This document shows, one piece after another, positions 53,280 to 64,000 of a stretch of DNA of 64,000 nt (its first letter is position 1; the number at the start of each line of letters is the position of its first letter). The notes beneath the pieces are model-generated. The model was not told the DNA's origin, did no database searches, and saw only the letters and a list, made by a program, of their open reading frames with translations. The stretch is taken from the NCBI RefSeq assembly GCF_020882245.1, contig NC_083597.1:92482152-92546151 (forward strand), written 5' to 3'. This DNA comes from Rhopalosiphum padi (taxonomy: Eukaryota > Arthropoda > Insecta > Hemiptera > Aphididae). Position numbers and translations under genes: made by a program.

Positions 53280-54420
53280 GGTGAAACGAGAAATATCTTA
53301 TTATCATCGAAGTCTCAAGTCACACCGCATGATGTGACAATATTTTAGTGACGTGTTTTCCGTTATCATGTAGGTAGGTTAGGTTATAGGTATCGAGTTA
53401 TAGGAATATCGTTTCTCAGAACTGATTCGATTTTTATCGTTGATGACAGTCGTCACGATTGCACGCAACGGAAGTGCGGCTGATACAGAAAAACATGGTC
53501 ATGACTACGGCTAAAATCTCCTTTTGGCCCTTTTGCTTCCCGACACCCCTACGACACCAGGGGTAGTTCAGAAGTCATCGAGGCGGATATCGCGTTTCGA
53601 GATAATTAAACACAGAATAAAGAGGCGAAACATGTCATCCGCGACCTTTACGCGTAACGTCGTCGACCACCCATCCACCCAACACTCACCGTAGAGACTC
53701 GAGACGGTTCCATTTAAATGCGACCGGCAAACGTCGCGCCGCCGTTGTCGGCCGAACGGTTGGCTCGTTTCTTCGTTTCTCGTGTGTCCAATTTATGGTC
53801 GAAGGCTTGATTATACTCCATTCCCTTCCATTAAACAGTCGCCAAGAAAACATGACTATACCAAGACGCAGCGCGGTAAACAACATTGACGGTAGTGGAG
53901 TGAGGGGTGGGGGGGGGTAAACGAAACCAGAGGAAACTCGATGATCAGCTGTGGTAGTGTGGGTGGAGGGGGACGAGGGCCGTTATCTCGTCGCGTTGAT
54001 GTTTATTGTTCGAGCACGATAAAATAAAGGCGGAACCAAGTCGGCGGGAAAAAACTGACTCGACTCGAACGTACTTGTTTAATCAAAACCGACGGTTGTT
54101 TTAATTATGACAATTGTCGGCTTAAATGGGCCGGCAATTGGATTGACAAATTATTGTTCTCTCCCATAGCGCTCCGAGCACGCGCTCGTCGTCTTCTCCA
54201 ACCTCGTCGCTGGAACGTGCAGGTCATGGCGCCTGATTTAATTTTCCCAGTCGAGGCGCCACCGCCACCGTATAATACGCGCGTTATTATTTTCGCGCCC
54301 GCGCGCACACTGTCCATTAGCATAACCAGTCGGTTTTGTTTTAACTTGAACGACGAAAATAATAATAACAACAATAATAGGAATATGGATTATTATTTGT
54401 GTTGTTATTTTTGATGATGA
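53280..54420. promoter_or_regulatory. CpG-rich island, probable promoter region
   Basis: The most pronounced GC/CpG block in the right half. It includes a G9 run (53909-53917) and dense CG at 53650-53770 and 54160-54310. It encloses the minus-strand candidate exon. Frames of 86-89 codons on both strands at 54105-54414 overlap each other and look like low-stop artefacts. Confidence 0.4.
53690..53886 (-). CDS. Candidate first exon in a CpG-rich promoter region
   Basis: On the minus strand an ATG at 53886 begins MLFTALRLGIVMFSW and stays open for 65 codons plus 2 nt, up to TACG|GTGAGTGT, a strong donor (intron GT at 53689-53688). Unspliced, it stops at once with TGA, as expected where an exon ends. 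The N-terminus is weakly hydrophobic; the rest is basic (KRRNEP, AARRLP) with no domain I know. Upstream, the minus strand carries TCAGTT (53-58 of 54000, A at 54056), an initiator-like site about 170 nt before the ATG. The start may instead be the internal Met at residue 12, or the exon may be untranslated. Transcription would run toward lower coordinates, like the exon at 4601-4673. Confidence 0.35.
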
Positions 54421-54429
54421 TTAAACGAT

Positions 54430-56370
54430 GACGTCGTAGGTTGAAAGATAAAAATGTTTAAAAACACAATTTACACCACTCGATATAATATAAAGAAACA
54501 TAATGAATATTCTCTGAAGCGCGTGTCTTTGCCCTTATTTATATATTTCATTTCACTTTATCCGACTTTTGAGTATGTTTAAATGGTTAATATTATATTG
54601 TTTATTGATATAGAAAATATAATACTTTTGTTATCACGAGTATTAGGATTATAAACTGAAATCAACACCCGGCTGGACACCAGCAGAGCATTTTAAATAT
54701 ACAACACCGACATGCTCCTACGAAATACTGAAAGTTTATGGCCACCATCAAAAGCATTAAACATTCGGAGTATAATAAAATTCAATGAATTATTAAAAAC
54801 ATGTCCAATAAAATTTATTTTTATTTTTTAAGTTAATAAATTTAACCATTTGCTTTACATAATATAATTATTCAGTATTTTTACTATACCACATTTTATA
54901 GCCAACTATCAAGTCACTACTTTTTTATTGATCTATCGGTATTTTTATTTCGTGATTATGACATGTATTTATCAAACAATGCACTATTTTATGTTGTATT
55001 AAGATTTAAGACTCGCTATGAGGAATTACGTTCTAAATTATTAATCATTTTAAAATTCTCGGAATTATATCGTTAATTTTTTTTATATATATTCATATTA
55101 GGCTTAATGAATTTAATTTTAATTTTAACATTTACAGACATTGTATTCCACACAAGGTTAACCAAACGCAAAACCATATAATAATTTTCTGGAATCCAAT
55201 TATTATGTAAATTATTATTTGGAGTTTTTCTTATATATATACATCATACCTACATCGTTTTAATTGGGTGATTTTATTTGTACTTATACATTATACCAAC
55301 AATATTTCTATTAGTATATTTTTACAGACTTGGACTGTCTTTCGGTATGGTCAAAATTATTTTTCCTTATATAACATTGTAAATCATACTTGATCATACA
55401 TTGCAAGATTAGAGGTATTTTTGGTTTTCTCGGATGTAATGTGTGCCACAAGTTTAAATAACTTATAACTTTTGAGGTTGAAAATAACGAAAATTCTTAT
55501 AAACATTTTAACGTGGTTACAATTTACATTTGAGGCATTTTTTATAGGGCTAGATGTATTCGATAGTACATTAAGGTGTCATACTCTATATACTATTCGT
55601 CAGATATCTTAAACTCTTAAAGTTCTTAAATGTTCATAAATTCCACTTGTTGATTCTGAGTTAACCTACAATATTCATAATTATATTAAAAATAATTTAT
55701 GATATACATAACCAACTAATTAATCATATTGTTATATGAAAATGATAGATGTATATATAATTTCTACAACATCCCACTTATACTGTTAGGCAAATGGATA
55801 TTATCGGCTTGGCTAATAAGCTTGTTGAAATAACTTAATGAATGTACATTAATCTATATTTATTAAAATAAACCAAATTTACGAAGGGCAAATTTTCTTT
55901 AATTTATATCTATGCAAATGTAAGACATCGTTGTAATTTTATTACGAGAGTCTCGGGATTTAAACAAATATATTTTCGAACAAATCACTTTGAATGGAAT
56001 TATTTATGTGTTCGAATTCCCCCGAAGGGAATATTGTGTCCCATTAAACTTTGAACTGTTATGATTTCCAATTGAAAACATGGCATCTCGTTTACTACAA
56101 AGACATCATAGAGACTGAGAGTGGACGGACGGTACACAATTTCAATAAAATCATCATACGGTAGAGTGGCTTTAAGTATATACTTTTGAGTTGGTCGTTC
56201 TTAGAAAATGTATATATATTATGTATAATACATATATTATTAAGAAATAACATGAAATGACGTACGATTACCACCGCGTGTCTACCTATCATTTCGGTCA
56301 ACACAATATTACTCGCAATCGTATATATAGTAATAGTTTGGTACATGGGACAAAGACATGAAGTTATGGA
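54430..56370. other. AT-rich DNA
   Basis: No gene recognised. The stretch at about 55380-55560 is somewhat more complex and could be an old repeat, but no ends were found. Confidence 0.45.
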
Positions 56371-56374
56371 AGTT

Positions 56375-56830
56375 ATAACGGTCAGAACAGAAAATCAAAT
56401 AATACACGCGTGCGAATTCATACTAGCGTACCAACAATTATCATGTGGGTTTGAGTGTGTGCGTGTGTGTGGTTTTCCGTGACTTTTTGGTGAAATTTCA
56501 AGAGATTATTTCTGAAGTAGGTAAACTAAAAACAAACCTCGGGAGACCCGTCATGGATAGCTGCACTTAAACGCGAAGTTAACACGACTTTTGACGTTCA
56601 GTGGAAGTTACGTCAGCACGTGGAATCGCACGATCGGTTTTGTCTACCAGGGGGGATAAAGTGAATTTTCGATTAAAGGAATATTCAGTGTACGGCATCG
56701 CGCGTAACAATTCATTGGAACGTACAGTTATAAGAAGTCGTATAATAACGTGAATATATGACATCACGTCATCACTTTACGCGATCGCCGACGAAAAATT
56801 TAATAAGCGTATCCACCCGTAAATTCAAAA
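56375..56830. other. Small CpG-richer island
   Basis: Clustered CG dinucleotides with a GT-rich run near 56455-56472. No open frame with splice signals was found. It may be regulatory. Confidence 0.3.
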
Positions 56831-56915
56831 TATAATAAGTACTATGTTAACGTATGTATGTCGGACAGCAACTATTTATTATTGAAAGGCGAACCATAGG
56901 TCACGATTTGTACAA

Positions 56916-57212
56916 CCAGGCACATACAAAGGGGGGTGGGGTGTTTTGGGTATTTAAACACCTCCCGAAATATTTGGATTTTTGTATGATTATTTAATCA
57001 TTCAATTTTAATGTCAATTTTGTTATATCAATGTTTATACTATAATATATTTAAAAAAAAGTATTGTAAGTATACCTAATTTTCATAAAACATTTTTGTA
57101 TATTTATTTAAAAATAGTTCTGCTTTTCAATAACTGATTTTCAAAAACACTACAAAACTTTTTTCCGCATAGTTACAATACTGTCCTATAAATGATGGAT
57201 AATACATCCTGG
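56916..57212. mobile_element. Degenerate MITE-like element
   Basis: The left part reads CCAGGCACATACAAA followed by a G-rich run and AAACACCTCCCGAAATATTT. The right end, reverse complemented, reads CCAGGATGTATTATCC behind a C-rich stretch (CCCTCCCC). The paired CCAGG ends and subterminal G/C runs suggest an old short inverted-repeat element. Identity between ends is limited and no target duplication was identified. Confidence 0.3.
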
Positions 57213-57220
57213 CCCTCCCC

Positions 57221-57260
57221 TAGGTTAGGTAACCTAACCTAACCTAACCTAACCTAACCT
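57221..57260. repeat. Interstitial telomeric-type block (TTAGG/CCTAA) with inverted junction
   Basis: TAGGTTAGGT at 57221-57230 carries two partial TTAGG units on the plus strand. It is followed at once by exactly six AACCT units (57231-57260), the opposite orientation of the same pentamer. TTAGG is the ancestral insect telomeric repeat. The change of strand makes a small palindrome at the junction (AGGTTAGGTAACCTAACCT). It is far too short for a real telomere. Confidence 0.85.
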
Positions 57261-57269
57261 ATGACGATA

Positions 57270-58610
57270 CAGAATATGTTATGGTTGAACATCTGAAATG
57301 GTCATCCAGCTGTTTCACACAACTGGCGACCGATGTCGTTATCTTTAAAACCCAAAAACTCGTCAAAAAAATTATCGATTATGTGACTTATCTAATATAA
57401 TTATAAAAATCACGCATTTTTTTTATTTTGATATAAAATATCATCTTATTATTATTATATATTTTTCATTCTAATTATTTATTAGTAGCTTTCAAGTATA
57501 TTTTATGGAGAAACTCTGTTTTTAAGTCTCCCCAGATGGACCGCCACTACTAGATAATATTTAAAACAAATTATTATTGTTATAGGTACTATGGATATTA
57601 AAGAATAATACCCCATAGGAAAATATTGTCCTGTACAAAATGAAATATATTATGCGTCTTTATTATATCTTAAATATTTTTAAATCGACATTTTAATACT
57701 CTGTAAATGCGTATCAAGTGGCGTATATCTATGATTAATGAACACTTTTTTTTTTGTTTGACAATAATAAACAACTATAATATCATGTTTTTTAAACGCA
57801 TATAAATTGTAAATTTTATCTTTTAAAATATTAACCATTTACCGATATTTATGTTCGGAAAAATTGCATTTATTAGATTGCTTTGCGGGTAAAATATGAG
57901 AAATAAATCACATTTCTTGGTTTAATAAAATACCCATAACTAGACTAAAGTGTGTTTATATTGTAGAAAACCGTTTAGCTTAATGGGCGGTACATATCGT
58001 TTTATATACTTCCGCTATTTTTAAATCAATTTACATGAAATACGAGTTAATCTAAATACATCTAATATAAAAACTATATATTTCCATACTCCATATTCAC
58101 TCAGTAATACGCTCACTACGAACATAATATATATTTAAATACCTAGTTAATAAAACCACATATATATTATTTATCTATATCTTATTATGTTCTTTTTTTT
58201 TTGATATTACGTATTTTACATTTTAAAAGAATAATTCGAATTCAAATTAAATAAATGTTACTCTTTGATAAGTCATTATACTGATTATTCATTAATATCA
58301 ATTAAGATCAACAATTCTACAGAATTATTGAAAAGGTCAATTTAAAAAAAAAAGTGTTTGATGCCATACTATTTATACTATGTTCTATAGTTCTATACTA
58401 TTTTAGGCGTTTGAACAATAAAGTGTAGACAGCATGATGCTGATGATAATATGATGCTGATGATAATAATAATAACATGAATTAAATGAAAAAATAATCA
58501 TTGTAGTGAAGGATCAAAGAAACCACCATACACATCGCGTATATTGTAGACACTCATATAGTTAGGTACATGTATATAAACATTGAAGCACAGCTATAAA
58601 AAAAATCTAA
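57270..58610. other. AT-rich DNA
   Basis: GATGGACCGCCACTAC at about 57536-57551 looks like the CCGCCACTG right end of a MITE, but no convincing left end was found. There is a 17-bp tandem duplication at 58434-58467. Nothing else was seen. Confidence 0.4.
58434..58467. repeat. Perfect two-copy 17-bp tandem repeat
   Basis: The unit ATGATGCTGATGATAAT occurs twice, head to tail, followed by AAT repeats. Confidence 0.9.
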
Positions 58611-58619
58611 TACTATTTC

Positions 58620-59115
58620 ACATTCCAACGATCGCAACGGTATACTTGCAATATTATTAATATTATACGCATGTCTACCTATAATATGATAAATTATTTC
58701 TAAGGCGGTCGGCGGATATTCGAGTACTAGATAGGTATATATAATATTATACGAAGTCTCATACGTTATCCGGTACGTCGATTCATAGAATTAAAATTAA
58801 ATATAATATATATCATGTACTTCATACGCGCATCATATTATATTATATATTATTAGATTATTACCATCGCCGTCATACATACGCATAGGTACAGAGCACG
58901 CGAATAACGAATTGTCTGTAGCAAAGCTGTATCGAAACACCACTTGGGAATGTGTATTAGCCTGTACGGTCTGTAGTACTTGGTGAAGTCGTAACTTGTA
59001 GTGTGCTTTTATTTTTTTCTTAACGAACAAAAATTTAAATGGGTTTTGTCCACGAATTCGTGCGTTGCACGGCAGATCGCGAGAATTTTAATTCTCCACC
59101 CACTCAGTCATTACA
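58620..59115. other. CpG-richer island
   Basis: A patch with CG dinucleotides, the 12-bp palindrome CACGAATTCGTG (59051-59062) and the hairpin word CGTGCGTTGCACGG (59059-59072). A 65-codon minus-strand frame (58833-59030) has fairly balanced composition but no ATG at its start and no good splice sites, so it is not called. Confidence 0.3.
59059..59072. repeat. CpG hairpin word CGTGCGTTGCACGG (copy 2)
   Basis: Identical to 33484-33497. It directly overlaps the perfect palindrome CACGAATTCGTG. Confidence 0.4.
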
Positions 59116-59771
59116 CATATAATAAGGGTCCTATATCCGGTTCAAAACCACTACTGACCTTCATACGACTTTGGAGGAAACGAGTAGCAATTATAATTTT
59201 TGTTAATGGGATAATATTAACCATATACTTGGACTCTCTATTTCTCCATATTAAACTATCGTAAAATCTGTTATCTTAATGTTTAACATGTACATTCGTA
59301 GCTTATAATTCACGCACGTTCCATTTAAATTTAAAGTTTATATATACATATTTTTATTTTATTTATAGTTTATTATATATAATTCAATTATATTAAATAT
59401 AATATATAAATACCTAATTAAGTAGGTATAATGAAATTCATATTACGTTTAATTTAACAATATTTCATCTACTCCAGTCTCCAATTAAACATGTATCTAC
59501 TATTTTAATTTTATATTTTTATAGATATTTAGTAATAAACAAATTCAAAATAATCTTAAAAATAAAGAAGCAAAAAAAAAAATTAATGATATTTAATACC
59601 TAATAATAGCCATGTACGATTAAACACTTATGGCAATAATATATTATAGACATTTAAGTACATATGTTTGCTATAATATAATTTGCATGTATTATAATAT
59701 ACGTTATAACTCTATATTATAGTACTTAATCTTAAATTATGACACATGTCCAATACCAAATATTATCTACA

Positions 59772-59936
59772 CCAAACTTTTTTTGGCCGCGATCCACTTA
59801 AAATATACTTCACCTTAGAGGATTAACTTCCATAAAAGTTTTTTTTTATTATTAAGTATATATAATTATAAAGAAACAAATTTTGTGCGTAGTCTAACAT
59901 GATTGACTTTGAAATCGTTTGCGATCGACCGTTTGG
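59772..59936. mobile_element. Degenerate hAT-like MITE
   Basis: The left end reads CCAAAC, a T-run, then GGCCGCGATCCAC. The right end, reverse complemented, reads CCAAACGGTCGATCGCAAACG. The pairing of CCCAACCTTTTTTGGxCCGCGxxCCAC with a GATCGACCGxTTGG end is the familiar pattern of old hAT-derived elements. The outermost CAGTG-type bases are not preserved, so true ends may lie a few bases further out. Confidence 0.45.
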
Positions 59937-59949
59937 CCTCCCTTGATCT

Positions 59950-62900
59950 ACACCTACAATAGATTTATATAAAATTAATATTTAATTAACGTTTTCAATA
60001 AATATTTTTACGTTTATTCTTATTTAGTACTAATGGATGATCTTTGATAAATTTATGTACCTAATTTTGATTATTACAAACTTTGTTTGTTAAAATCGAA
60101 TAACCAATATTTCTAAGTCGTTACCCGAAAGACCCTACTTTATGAAATATACCTATGCCGAAAAAATCATAAATGGTGATGAATAATACGAAAAGAGCAT
60201 AAAAAATATCAATGAAAATTGCATAAACATTATATGGGATGATTTACAAAAGCACGATTTAGTCTTTTTAAATAATAGTTCGAAAAAGCACACTGAATAA
60301 AAACTTTTTGGAAATGTTATTTTGAATTATAATTTGTACCTACACACGAAAATGTATAAGACATTTTTGTGCAAATAATAAATATTGCTCCTCAACATTT
60401 TGGTATTGTAAGTCATAATTTCATTATATATAACGGTTATGACATGAAAATAATAAAATCAAAATATTTATAAGTCAAAAATAGTCTTAATAGTAGTCAC
60501 TTTATATAATATATAGATCTATTTGATATTAATAAAATAATAATACATTAAATTGATGACCTTGGTATCTGTTTCCAAATTGGCTTAAATATATTAATAA
60601 AGATTTCGTATTCTTACAATTTAAATATTGGTTGAAAGCTTGATTATTAAATAATAATAATAAAAAATTACAAAATGTTGGCAACATCGCATAAAATATT
60701 CTATGCTCAATCGTTCTTTACCGGAATTTCAATATTTCAGACAAATCAGAAGGTTTTATTTTAATTCTCTGTTTCAATAAATAGTTTAATAATAGTAATC
60801 CTTCAAGGCTTCAATTTATAATAAATGTATTTAATATAAATATTTTTACAGGCAAAGGAAATTATTAAATTATTTTATAGGATAATAACCTTATAATATA
60901 ATACAATATAATACAGCTAATTTTACATAGGATAAATTTATATAAAATAGACCAACTAAACTAAAATTGTAACATACTACCTATATTTTTAATAGGATTA
61001 AATTAGTCAATTTTTTTTAAAAGTCTACTATCATATTAAATACAAGTAAGAAATAATAATATGTTTCTTTGTAATATTATTCTCACCCCAAAAATAACAG
61101 GCCACCAAGCCATTCATACAAATTATTGTAAAACAAAAATAAATCAAGATGAGTACATTGTCAAAGGTTCCAATAGAATAGATGTCTATATGTATTTTGT
61201 CATCTAATCCTAGAGCTCACTCACTATTATAAAAATATAAAAATATAATTTTAAACTTATGCATTTTAAAATTAATTAATTAATAAACATGTATATAATT
61301 TTAGAATATTTTTCTTATATAAAAATAAATAACACAATAATGATTTCTGAATATTAATAGTTTAATAAACTAACGATGGTCGTAATAAAAACAATTCTAG
61401 ATAAAATCACAGATATTAACATTCAATAAATATAATGATAGTTATTTATAATAATAAATGCAACAATGTAAATAACATTTATTTTTCAATGAAATAATTA
61501 TTTAAAAATTAATAAATTTAAGTGATTATTTTTACCTATTGCAAAATAACTGCGCAAATGAAAATAATTTATGGAAAACACATGCTACTATAATAATACA
61601 CCTCGTCATTTTCAAAAGTATATTGCTATACAACTATATAGTTATACTATAAATGCTAAAGTTGTATATACGTTAAACTAACTATGCATATAGTATATCT
61701 GATATCAAAAGTATTTCTTTGAAAACGTTTTTATAAACACGTCCAAAAACTTTATTTAAACACTTTATACTTTGAACTTCATAGTTAGTATAACCTCTAT
61801 TAGTTATAATTATTTAAACTTTAAATGGATGTATATAACGAGTAAGTAATATTTATATTATTTTAATAATACATTTCATTCCTTTGAAAATACAGGAAAA
61901 TAAGTTTCGAAATAAGTCATTATATGACTTCAAATGTCTACTAACTTTATTCATAAATTATTCCAAATTAAACCACATATCGTATATTAGTAATATATCT
62001 GTTACTAGTGGTACAACATAGCAAATAAATATTGTTTTATTTTAAACATATTTTGTACTTAAACCTTGTATGCCTTATAAAGTTCAACATTTTAAAATAA
62101 AAAAAATTCCGAGCCACTTATTTTATTTAAATCGAATACAATCTAGTTGCTTTAGAGTTACGTAAAAATTGATTTAATATAAATTTCAAAATCTAATTTG
62201 GCTTATAAATTGTAAAAGCCTGTTCATCTTTTTAAAATATCCAAGTGTTCAGTGCTCCGGCTAAATTTAAATTTAAGAACGTGATATTAAGTACATTTTT
62301 AGAATGCCAAATACTGTACATCGTATTATATGTGCCATACAGTTTTATAAGCTTCTAAAAAGTTAATAAAATTAATGTATAATACTTAAAGTATTTAAAA
62401 TATTAATAAATGCAATTTATTGTATATATTTTTATTTATTCATATTTATATTATGTCAAAATTTAAATTTTTTCTAAAATTGACCAAATATCAAATTTAT
62501 TTTAGTGATTATTGTAAATTGAAATTTTTAAAATATTATTTATAAAAAAAATATTACAAAACACAATATTAATATTATACTTAATTTAAACTAAGTTATA
62601 ATGTTATATATGACATAATAAAGACAAAGTAAATTAATGAATACAAATCACAAGTCTATAAAGTATAAATGGACTTTTCAAACAAATTCAATATATGATA
62701 ATAAATATTTACTTTAATAGAATAAAATTATTAGGAAAAAAAAACAACTTTATGTCCTATAATATCTTAGTAACCTAATAGCTCCATTCAAGCAAGATGT
62801 CCAATAACATCAATGCAAAAAAATTATACTACCGTCCATTTTACAGATCTTTATTTTTGAACATTTGAAAATTATAAAAATAAATTTTAAATACTCTGTT

Positions 62901-63720
62901 TTCAAAAATTCCTCTATAATTTTATATTCTTGAAATGTTGTCAATTTAAAATTGACTTTAATGATTAAATTAAATTAATATTTATCTATAATTTCATTCA
63001 AATACGAGATGTATTACATAGGTAAACATAATATTCGTAATAATCATTAAACAGTGTTCTTTTAAATAATGAACTCAACAAGAAATTATGTGTCTGATGT
63101 TTCTGTGTATGATAATTATTGTGTGTACAATATATAAGTGTATACAAAATAATACATTTATAAATACCCACTAAAATGCTATTTACTTACATACACGGGT
63201 ATCTTTTGAAATTAATTTTTTGTTAAAAAAAATACTAATATATTAATAAAAAATTACAAAAATGATAAAAAATGATATAAATGTCAAATAAAAATAAAAT
63301 TAATTAAATACAAATAAAATAAATATAAAAATATATTATACGAAATTCAAAACTATGTTCTATAAATAGTTTGCAACGAGTATTTATCCAAAGTTACTGC
63401 AAATACATTAAGTCCCTTCTGCGGAATTTTCTTAATATTTATCTTAATTTCTTGACTTTTCATATATTATATTTTTAAAATTATAAAACGATTTAAATAT
63501 TCTTATTTTTTCCAGCGCTTTATATCTGGTCATATAAAAGAATTAATCATGGGAGAAAATGCATTAAGCACCCTTTAATAAAAGAGTTATTAATACAAGG
63601 TATTCATGTTATCTTGTAAAATTTTGAAATTAATTATATTCATCAGTTGTATACAATTAAGATTTACCATTTTGTTATTTTCAATTTAAGAAAATAATTG
63701 TTTTGAAATAGACGATTCAA
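59950..63720. other. AT-rich desert
   Basis: About 3.8 kb with no recognised gene, RNA or element. Confidence 0.5.
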
Positions 63721-63726
63721 AATAAT

Positions 63727-64000
63727 TATTTTTTTTTATTTATTAAGACCCTCGGCGACATAGGCCATTAGGTTGAAATATATTTTTATTATTACATGAT
63801 ATTGTATTATTGTCTACTTATTATAATTATTCTTATTGTTTAAATTTTGTTTTGAAGTTTGGCGGCTATGATGAAATTGATCGTGTTGGATATTGACTGA
63901 GGATGATTGTGGAGAATTTCAGCTAATGTTTCCGGCAGGTTGTTACTTGTTCTTAAATTATGGTGAATTTAGTATTCAGTGAGAATGGATCAAAATAATT
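63727..64000 (-). mobile_element. 3' end of a LINE retrotransposon running off the window
   Basis: On the minus strand, from about 63968 to a TAA at 63842-63840, the frame reads LRTSNNLPETLAEIL, then SISNTINFI, ending AKLQNKI. The LP.TL.EIL and TI.F blocks just before the stop are typical of the end of the I/Jockey-group ORF2 protein. A 3' UTR of about 100 nt ends GCCTATGTCGCCGAGGGTC, then TTAATAAATAAAAAAAAA, that is, a poly-A tail (T9 at 63729-63737 on the plus strand). A stop at 63969-63971 suggests decay upstream. The rest lies beyond the right edge, so intactness cannot be judged. Confidence 0.7.

Noticed and set aside
54105..54414. Overlapping 86-89-codon frames on both strands
   Set aside because: Arg/Ala/Pro-rich artefacts of a CpG-rich island with no splice or domain support.
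59130..59155. GGTTCAAAACC resembling a tRNA B box
   Set aside because: No A box at the right distance, and no acceptor stem or cloverleaf can be folded around it.

Overview
This is an AT-rich, gene-poor stretch of a eukaryotic nuclear genome. The likely source is an insect, most probably an aphid or close hemipteran relative. The reasons are A/T-dominated intronic or intergenic DNA, frequent TAGGTAC/GTACCTA words, TTAGG-type (insect telomeric) pentamer blocks, and relics of arthropod non-LTR retrotransposons and short inverted-repeat DNA elements. The species call is an inference. No prokaryotic operon, CRISPR array, rRNA or tRNA gene is visible, and no long open reading frame encodes a recognisable complete protein.

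Coding content is limited to candidate first exons beside CpG-rich islands. The best is on the minus strand at 4601-4673: a good start, a signal-peptide-like N-terminus and a near-consensus splice donor. A plus-strand exon at 22179-22488 encodes 103 hydrophilic residues after a short leader with an initiator-like site. Two weaker minus-strand candidates lie at 53690-53886 and 32306-32369. Later exons could not be found, so the window is probably the large 5' introns and alternative promoters of one or more long genes, plus intergenic DNA. CpG-rich islands recur near 0-2.6, 4.6-5.2, 22.1-23.2, 28.8-29.1, 32.6-33.3, 35.0-36.1, 39.7-41.2, 53.3-54.4, 56.4-56.8 and 58.6-59.1 kb. They stand out against deserts that carry only microsatellites and decayed repeats.

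Mobile DNA is better supported than genes. There is a decayed Jockey-like retrotransposon (46440-47980, plus) with recognisable reverse transcriptase blocks. A second LINE C-terminal relic is at 31873-32135 (minus), and the 3' end of a third LINE runs off the right edge (63727-64000, minus). An 836-bp fold-back element with TA flanks (14205-15040) carries a nested poly-T insertion with an 8-bp target duplication. There are also an approximately 870-bp inverted-ended repeat (17285-18155) and several short hAT-like or MITE-like elements (29880, 44130, 56916, 59772). A short interstitial telomeric block with an inverted junction lies at 57221-57260.

I found no convincing new multi-gene system. 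The observations most worth following are the possible alternative signal-peptide first exons on the minus strand, the unrecognised plus-strand exon at 22.2 kb, and the inverted telomeric block next to a degenerate element.
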